Origin: a virus
Virus record (IMG/VR): IMGVR_UViG_3300042870_001062
Coordinates: 1-44,314 of that record
Strand: one strand, 5' to 3'
Length of the DNA stretch: 44,314 bases
The notes under the pieces were generated by a model. It was not told the origin of the DNA, did not search any database, and saw only the letters and a list, made by a program, of their open reading frames with translations. A program made the translations under genes and the position numbers. Within the stretch, counting starts at the first letter, position 1, and each line of letters begins with the position of its first letter. Positions 41,566-44,314 of the stretch are shown here, one piece after another.

Positions 41566-41961
41566 TTAATTTAAAACATCATAGTGAAATGTAGTCTTTT
41601 CAGGACTATCACCTATTATGTGTTTGTTAGTAAATTTGATAAATTGTTTCCAACTCATAATATGTCCATTCTTTGTAAATGGTACAAGAATATGAATAAG
41701 GTTAAAATCATCTTTGGTTATCTTGTAACCTTTTTTCTGTAATTCCTTTTTATACTTTGCCTGATACAACTCTAAATTAAGTTGTACAATTTCAGGATTA
41801 GTATTGTAATAATGAGAATAGCATTTTACTTCATCATTACTCTCAATGAGTTCTGATAAGCTAAATGCTGCTATTGGTTGTTGTGCAGATATAGAATCTG
41901 CAAAAATACATAATAGAATAATATATCCTACTATAAGAATTGTGGCTGCTATAGTTTTCAT
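41566..41961 (-). CDS. Secreted or membrane-anchored small protein
   Basis: 131 residues. The N-terminal MKTIAATILIVGYIILLCIF with SISAQ after it is a Sec signal peptide, probably cleaved after ISA, or an uncleaved anchor. The mature 105 residues are hydrophilic with YNTNPEIVQLNLELYQAKYKKELQ helix and a KTTFHYDVLN tail. Predicted to act in the host periplasm or at the membrane. No known family. A phage envelope protein such as an exclusion factor is possible. Confidence 0.6.
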   Translation of the reverse strand: MKTIAATILIVGYIILLCIFADSISAQQPIAAFSLSELIESNDEVKCYSHYYNTNPEIVQLNLELYQAKYKKELQKKGYKITKDDFNLIHILVPFTKNGHIMSWKQFIKFTNKHIIGDSPEKTTFHYDVLN

Positions 41962-41995
41962 TGTGTTTAGTTTTTAAATGATGAATAAATAAAAA

Positions 41996-42021
41996 AATCT
42001 CTACTCTTGTGAGTAGAGATT
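41996..42021 (-). terminator. Terminator after the 52-residue gene
   Basis: On the - strand AATCTCTACTC, ACAA loop, GAGTAGAGATT, then TTTTTATTT. It lies just after the stop of the short gene at 42028. Confidence 0.9.
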
Positions 42022-42027
42022 GTATGT

Positions 42028-42186
42028 TTAGAGAGATTGAATTTCTTCAATTCTCTTGGTGAGAGTCAATTTCAGGTTGTTTTCCTGATACATAACTCTT
42101 ACAAACTTTGCTGTAGTTTCAATAATTTCTACTACTACATTAGCATAGAATTTGCCATTATTTGAAAAACTTGTTGTGTAAAGCAT
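42028..42186 (-). CDS. Short gene of 52 residues
   Basis: The ATG at 42186 opens MLYTTSFSNNGKFYANVVVE and continues through IIETTAKFVRVMYQ to KRIEEIQSL, then TAA. The alternating hydrophobic pattern in the first half, the amphipathic end and a strong terminator directly after the stop support a real gene. Function unknown. It is the first gene after the interrupted tRNA. Confidence 0.6.
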   Translation of the reverse strand: MLYTTSFSNNGKFYANVVVEIIETTAKFVRVMYQENNLKLTLTKRIEEIQSL

Positions 42187-42223
42187 ACTTGTAGGTTTTA
42201 GTATGATGAAAAATGAATATTTG

Positions 42224-42443
42224 TGAAACTGCTGAGAATCGAACTCAGTATTCTATGATGACACATAGCCCCTGCGACTTATTGCATTCTTTAATCTTAT
42301 TTTCATAAGATTCCTTTTTCAGGAAGTAAGTGCTGTATATAGTTATAACTCCCGTAGGATTATAACTCACTTAAATCAGTCAATGCCTTTGTGGAAGTAG
42401 TCTAATCTCCCCTTGCAGTGCTCTACCAATGAGCTACAGTTTC
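42224..42443 (-). tRNA. tRNA gene interrupted by a structured insertion of about 140 nt
   Basis: The outer tRNA parts are clear: acceptor GAAACTG with CAGTTTC, D-arm GCTC-ATTGGTA-GAGC, T-arm CTGAG-TTCGATT-CTCAG. Between D-arm and T-arm are about 170 nt. CTGC after the D-arm can pair with GCAG near 42272-42275, and CTATG with CATAG just before the T-arm could be a long variable arm. The insert is highly structured: TAAGTG pairs with CACTTA around a GTTATAA/TTATAAC hairpin, a perfect ATCTTAT-GAAA-ATAAGAT hairpin, and GCATT pairs with AATGC. It looks like an intron or ribozyme, but I could not identify group I core sequences. Anticodon not assigned. Confidence 0.6.
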
Positions 42444-42698
42444 TTTTGTTGTAATTAAAAAAACATTAACAGAGCATACATTATTTCCTTTGGATTTTAT
42501 AGGATGCATTTTCCCTGTAGCAGTAGGACTAACCCCTTTCGTTATATGTTTGTGCACAACATATAAGTACTTTTAGCTTACTACGATATTCCTTACGGTT
42601 TATCTTAATCCAACATAGTATGTTGTTAATGTTAACACAAAGATGTTTATTTTACGGCTTATATTATCCGAATTACTAAACATTTAGGGATTATTGTT
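42444..42698. other. Gene-free stretch of unknown role
   Basis: No protein gene seen on either strand. It contains possible structure (ATATGTT with AACATAT around 42546-42567, ACAG with CTGT further left) and two copies of a GTTAACACAAA string (about 42629 and 42696). It may be leader, origin or further non-coding RNA; nothing decides between these. Confidence 0.35.
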
Positions 42699-42718
42699 AA
42701 CACAAATTAATTTGTGTT
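42699..42718. repeat. Perfect 20-bp palindrome
   Basis: AACACAAATT followed by its exact complement AATTTGTGTT. It overlaps the stop codon of the 28-residue ORF. It could be a dimeric repressor operator or part of a hairpin. Confidence 0.7.
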
Positions 42719-42793
42719 TATTCTTGAAGGTGTACCTATTACAAATAGTGTAATAAGTACTCCACTAATGAGTATAAATGTTAATGTTTCCAT
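42707..42793 (-). CDS. Possible 28-residue membrane peptide
   Basis: The ATG at 42793 opens METLTFILISGVLITLFVIG followed by TPSRINTN and TAA: one predicted membrane helix with a short polar tail. The strand agrees with all neighbours and the ORF follows structured RNA motif copy 1. Short single-helix peptides of this kind occur as holin-like or toxin-like products in phages. It is too short for firm proof. Confidence 0.4.
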   Translation of the reverse strand: METLTFILISGVLITLFVIGTPSRINTN

Positions 42794-42826
42794 ACTTGCA
42801 GCGTTTTTTAAACTTGTACTAAAAAA

Positions 42827-42900
42827 ACTATTTCACATCTCACTTGCAATGACTATGCAATTGTATAGGGTACAGAGCCTATATGAGAATGTGAAATAGT
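42827..42900 (-). ncRNA. Two-hairpin structured RNA motif, copy 1
   Basis: A 12-bp perfect outer stem (42827-42838 with 42889-42900) continues as CTCA/TGAG and encloses two hairpins. On the + strand reading, TTGCA-ATGACTA-TGCAA is first, then TATAGG-GTACAGAG-CCTATA. Copy 2 at 43847 keeps both loops but has different stems. It lies 14 nt after the stop of the 78-residue gene. On the - strand it is followed by seven T residues, so it can also end transcription. Strand is inferred from the neighbouring genes. Confidence 0.7.
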
Positions 42901-42914
42901 GTAATACTTTAGCT

Positions 42915-43151
42915 TTAGAATATGTCTAAAGTTTCTAATGGAGAAGTTCTGTCTACGTTGACCAGGCATCCTTCTTCAAGGATATCTTCAAACATAAACG
43001 CCATCTCAAGAGATGGATCTAAGTCCTGCTGGACTTTGTAAAATGCTTTGCCTGCAAGCAAAGAGTATTTGCCTGTGTTGGAATTTAATACTCTTTTGAA
43101 AGAAGTAACGCCAATTGCTTCTTTGAACTCGGAAACTGAAATGAAATTCAT
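42915..43151 (-). CDS. Small conserved protein, paralogue A
   Basis: 78 residues: FISVSEFKEAIGVTSFKRVLN, TGKYSLL, FYKVQQDLD and an acidic C-terminus. It is paralogous to the 81-residue protein at 43914 (shared EFK, GV-SFKRVLN, TGKYSLL and KVQQDLD blocks). Both are preceded by a promoter-like repeat and followed by the same structured RNA motif, so the whole unit looks duplicated. Similar small proteins are common at crAss-like phage ends. The fold is possibly a two-layer beta domain. Role unknown, perhaps an early host-interaction or transcription factor. Confidence 0.7.
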   Translation of the reverse strand: MNFISVSEFKEAIGVTSFKRVLNSNTGKYSLLAGKAFYKVQQDLDPSLEMAFMFEDILEEGCLVNVDRTSPLETLDIF

Positions 43152-43192
43152 AATCTTGTGGTTTTTGAAATGTGAAAATTACTATCCTAAAT

Positions 43193-43215
43193 TAAGGGGG
43201 GTGTTTAGCTATGGA
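43193..43215 (-). promoter_or_regulatory. Promoter-like repeat element, copy 3
   Basis: On the - strand TCCATAGCTAAACACCCCCC, then TTA; it differs from copy 1 in the TTAAC part. It is 42 nt upstream of the ATG at 43151. Confidence 0.6.
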
Positions 43216-43249
43216 AGTGTTTAATGTGTATGTATATATAATGGTGTAG

Positions 43250-43332
43250 TTTTTCAGTTTCACGTGAATGTGTTTAGAAGTTTCAAATGAATATGTATAA
43301 TTTTTCAGTTCCAAGTGAATGTGTTTAAAAGT
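43250..43332. repeat. Imperfect 31-bp direct repeats in an AT-rich spacer
   Basis: 43250-43280 and 43302-43332 share TTTTTCAGTT, then GTGAATGTGTTTA and AAG, with a few changes. A third, weaker match (GTTTCAAGTTTCAAGTG) is at 43361. The stretch 43220-43390 has no credible gene and contains alternating TATA/CATA runs. It could be a binding array or a decaying duplication. Confidence 0.55.
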
Positions 43333-43394
43333 AAGTATACATATATGTATATATGTACACGTTTCAAGTTTCAAGTGTATGCGTGAATGTGTAA

Positions 43395-43430
43395 AAAAAT
43401 AAGTGAACTCGTTAGAGTTCACTTATTTTT
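43395..43430. terminator. Perfect 16-bp hairpin with TTAG/GTTA loop
   Basis: The arms 43395-43410 and 43415-43430 are perfect complements with a 4-nt loop, A-runs left and T-runs right, so it can terminate on both strands. It is only 7 nt downstream of promoter-like copy 4, so transcripts from that element would be very short or attenuated. Confidence 0.75.
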
Positions 43431-43437
43431 GTGTAAG

Positions 43438-43460
43438 TAGGGGAGTGTCCAGTTAAGGAC
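43438..43460 (-). promoter_or_regulatory. Promoter-like repeat element, copy 4
   Basis: On the - strand GTCCTTAACTGGACACTCCCC then TA. GTCC and GGAC can form a 4-bp mini-hairpin around TTAACT. No gene follows; a perfect 16-bp hairpin lies directly downstream. Confidence 0.55.
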
Positions 43461-43466
43461 TGAGAA

Positions 43467-43499
43467 AAGTATAAGGTGCTACGAGAACACCTTATACTT
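43467..43499 (-). terminator. Hairpin after the 100-residue gene
   Basis: A 12-bp perfect stem (43467-43478 with 43488-43499), 9-nt loop, then TTCTCAG on the - strand. It lies just after the stop at 43505. The T-run is weak, so it may work as 3' stabiliser as much as terminator. Confidence 0.7.
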
Positions 43500-43504
43500 G
43501 AAAC

Positions 43505-43807
43505 TTACAATAGATCAATTACATTCCATACTTTTTGCTCATCTATGAGCAAAGAATATTGGTAACTAATCAATACCATTATCCTATCATACTCTTCTTC
43601 AGACTCTTGCTGAACAAGTTCAGCATTTAATCTGTGAATAGTTTCACGGACTTGTTCATTATGCAAATGTTTGTCCATTATTTCAGGACTAACCAATTGC
43701 ATTCCCAGTTTTTCAATTTGTTCTTCAATTGCTTGTAATTGAAGATTGAGGGATCTGATTTCCCAATTAACCAACTCATTGTGGTTATGAATCTCTGACT
43801 TTGTCAT
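43505..43807 (-). CDS. Small coiled-coil protein
   Basis: 100 residues with long helices: NELVNWEIRSLNLQLQAIEEQIEKLGMQL and VRETIHRLNAELVQQESEEEYDRIM with heptad spacing, then a C-terminal hydrophobic/acidic part (WNVIDLL). It probably dimerises. No family recognised. It lies between structured RNA copy 2 upstream and a terminator-type hairpin downstream, and has no promoter-like repeat of its own, so it may share the transcript of the gene at 44159. Confidence 0.65.
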   Translation of the reverse strand: MTKSEIHNHNELVNWEIRSLNLQLQAIEEQIEKLGMQLVSPEIMDKHLHNEQVRETIHRLNAELVQQESEEEYDRIMVLISYQYSLLIDEQKVWNVIDLL

Positions 43808-43846
43808 AGAGATATATATTTAAAAGATTAAATAATAATTTGAAAA

Positions 43847-43904
43847 TACCCACACCTATCAATGACAATGATAGTTAACAGGGAACAGAGCCTGAATGTG
43901 GGTA
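43847..43904 (-). ncRNA. Two-hairpin structured RNA motif, copy 2
   Basis: An outer 8-bp stem (43847-43854 with 43897-43904) encloses CTATCA-ATGACAA-TGATAG and CAGG-GAACAGAG-CCTG (+ strand reading). Loops agree with copy 1 except for one A/T change each, while all three stems differ in sequence and stay paired. It lies 9 nt after the stop of the 81-residue paralogue. There is no long T-run on the - strand, so it is not simply a terminator. Confidence 0.7.
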
Positions 43905-43913
43905 ATTTAGTTC

Positions 43914-44159
43914 TTAGAATACGTCACCCGTATCTTCGAACTTGCTTGTGCAATTTATCAAGCAACCATCAATGATTTCTTCATCGTCACCGATGATGAA
44001 GACCATATCTTTGGTTGTGTCCAAATCCTGTTGGACTTTGACAAACTTGCCATTGTCCAATAAGAGTGAGTATTTACCCGTAGTTGGGTTTAATACTCTT
44101 TTGAAAGAGTTCACACCTGTGAACTGCTTGAACTCTGCAATGCTAATAAACTGTGCCAT
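43914..44159 (-). CDS. Small conserved protein, paralogue B
   Basis: 81 residues from the ATG at 44159 (MAQFISIAEFKQFTGVNSFK); an upstream in-frame extension runs through the promoter-like repeat and is rejected. Blocks shared with the protein at 42915: EFK, GV-SFKRVLN, TGKYSLL, KVQQDLD, then an acidic GDDEEIIDGCLIN tail. Promoter-like copy 5 lies 43 nt before the ATG. Function unknown. Duplicated genes with duplicated 5' and 3' signals suggest expression matters early. Confidence 0.7.
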   Translation of the reverse strand: MAQFISIAEFKQFTGVNSFKRVLNPTTGKYSLLLDNGKFVKVQQDLDTTKDMVFIIGDDEEIIDGCLINCTSKFEDTGDVF

Positions 44160-44201
44160 CTGTGGTGGAAGTTTAATTGGTGACAACATTATCACCAAAC
44201 A

Positions 44202-44225
44202 TAAAGGGGAGTGTCCTGCTAAGGA
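44202..44225 (-). promoter_or_regulatory. Promoter-like repeat element, copy 5
   Basis: On the - strand GTCCTTAGCAGGACACTCCCC then TTTA, with GTCC/GGAC able to form a mini-hairpin. It is 43 nt upstream of the ATG at 44159. Confidence 0.6.
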
Positions 44226-44238
44226 CATTTAATTTTGT

Positions 44239-44287
44239 GGCTCAATTTAGACCACTATCCCGAAGGGTAGGGGTATTGAATTGAACC
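44239..44287. ncRNA. Small hairpin RNA between two promoter-like elements
   Basis: The outer arms 44239-44247 and 44279-44287 pair over 9 bp with one wobble or mismatch. The inner stem CTATCC-CGAA-GGGTAG closes on a 4-nt loop. It lies between copies 5 and 6 and contains no gene, so a short RNA from copy 6 would consist mainly of this structure. Strand cannot be decided from pairing. Confidence 0.4.
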
Positions 44288-44293
44288 AAAAAT

Positions 44294-44314
44294 TAAGGGG
44301 GGTGTTTTTTAAGG
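44294..44314 (-). promoter_or_regulatory. Promoter-like repeat element, copy 6 (cut by window end)
   Basis: On the - strand CCTTAAAAAACACCCCCCTT then A. It matches copy 1 except in the ACTA part. The window ends inside or just after it. Confidence 0.55.

Noticed and set aside
38912-42806. A 13-bp string (ACTTGCAGCGTTT) present at 42794 (+) and 38912 (- strand)
   Set aside because: Two copies of 13 bp in an AT-rich phage may be chance. No attachment-site or recombinase context is seen.
42714-42899. A + strand frame of 61 codons starting GTG
   Set aside because: It runs through the palindrome and the whole structured RNA copy 1, and all neighbouring genes are on the - strand. The - strand 28-codon frame fits better.
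43192-43422. A - strand frame of 76 codons with repeating KHIH and KNYT blocks
   Set aside because: It is produced by the direct repeats in an AT-rich spacer, contains the promoter-like element at its end and one arm of the 16-bp hairpin at its start, and has low-complexity content.
1-44314. CRISPR array, integrase, transposase, capsid, portal and terminase genes
   Set aside because: Looked for and not found. The window seems to cover only the giant-protein, metabolism, replication and small-gene regions.

Overview
The window is AT-rich, densely coded double-stranded DNA phage sequence. It looks like the central and right part of a crAss-like phage of a Bacteroidota host. The main evidence is a block of three giant genes on the + strand (1-15889), the first of which carries the DFDVD metal-binding signature and flanking motifs of the crAss-like virion RNA polymerase. 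Other support is the very low GC, the absence of recognisable Shine-Dalgarno sites with A/T-rich leaders instead, and a family-B DNA polymerase, toprim primase and DnaB-type helicase set. No capsid, portal or terminase gene lies in the window, so the family assignment is an inference from the RNA polymerase and gene style.

Layout. (1) 1-15889, + strand: RNA polymerase/SF1 helicase giant protein (cut by the left edge), a polyvalent protein with a zincin and an ADP-ribosyltransferase-like domain, and a 1.5-kaa protein with hydrophobic C-terminal segments. In related phages such proteins are packaged and ejected with the DNA. A convergent terminator at 15895-15923 separates them from everything else, which is on the - strand. 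(2) 15946-22274: coiled-coil membrane protein, dUTPase, SleB-like wall hydrolase, small zincin, a class II aminoacyl-tRNA-synthetase-like ligase, a circularly permuted ThyX, small unknown genes, and a lipoprotein glucosaminidase (nucleotide metabolism plus lysis). (3) 22316-29260: two PD-(D/E)XK nucleases, a GIY-YIG homing endonuclease, then a cassette of ubiquitin-like protein, candidate E2, JAMM protease and E1-like enzyme. (4) 29257-38538: replication module with primase, SSB-like protein, RecA-fold ATPases, DnaB-like helicase, SF2 helicase and PolB. (5) 38539-44314: tRNAs, many small genes with individual terminators, structured RNAs and repeated promoter-like elements, resembling an early-gene region.

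The strongest unusual systems are: the phage-borne ubiquitin-like conjugation cassette (25435-29260); a homing-endonuclease insertion that displaced the resolvase start and left a 13-codon remnant of the old 5' end (24299-24972); a structured RNA motif present twice with covarying stems and conserved loops, each copy downstream of one of two paralogous genes (42827-42900, 43847-43904); a six-copy promoter-like element on the - strand that may serve the phage RNA polymerase; and three tRNA-like genes with an enlarged or interrupted anticodon domain, one followed directly by a 166-nt RNA closed by a perfect 14-bp stem.

Functions rest on motifs read by eye. No database search or folding program was run.
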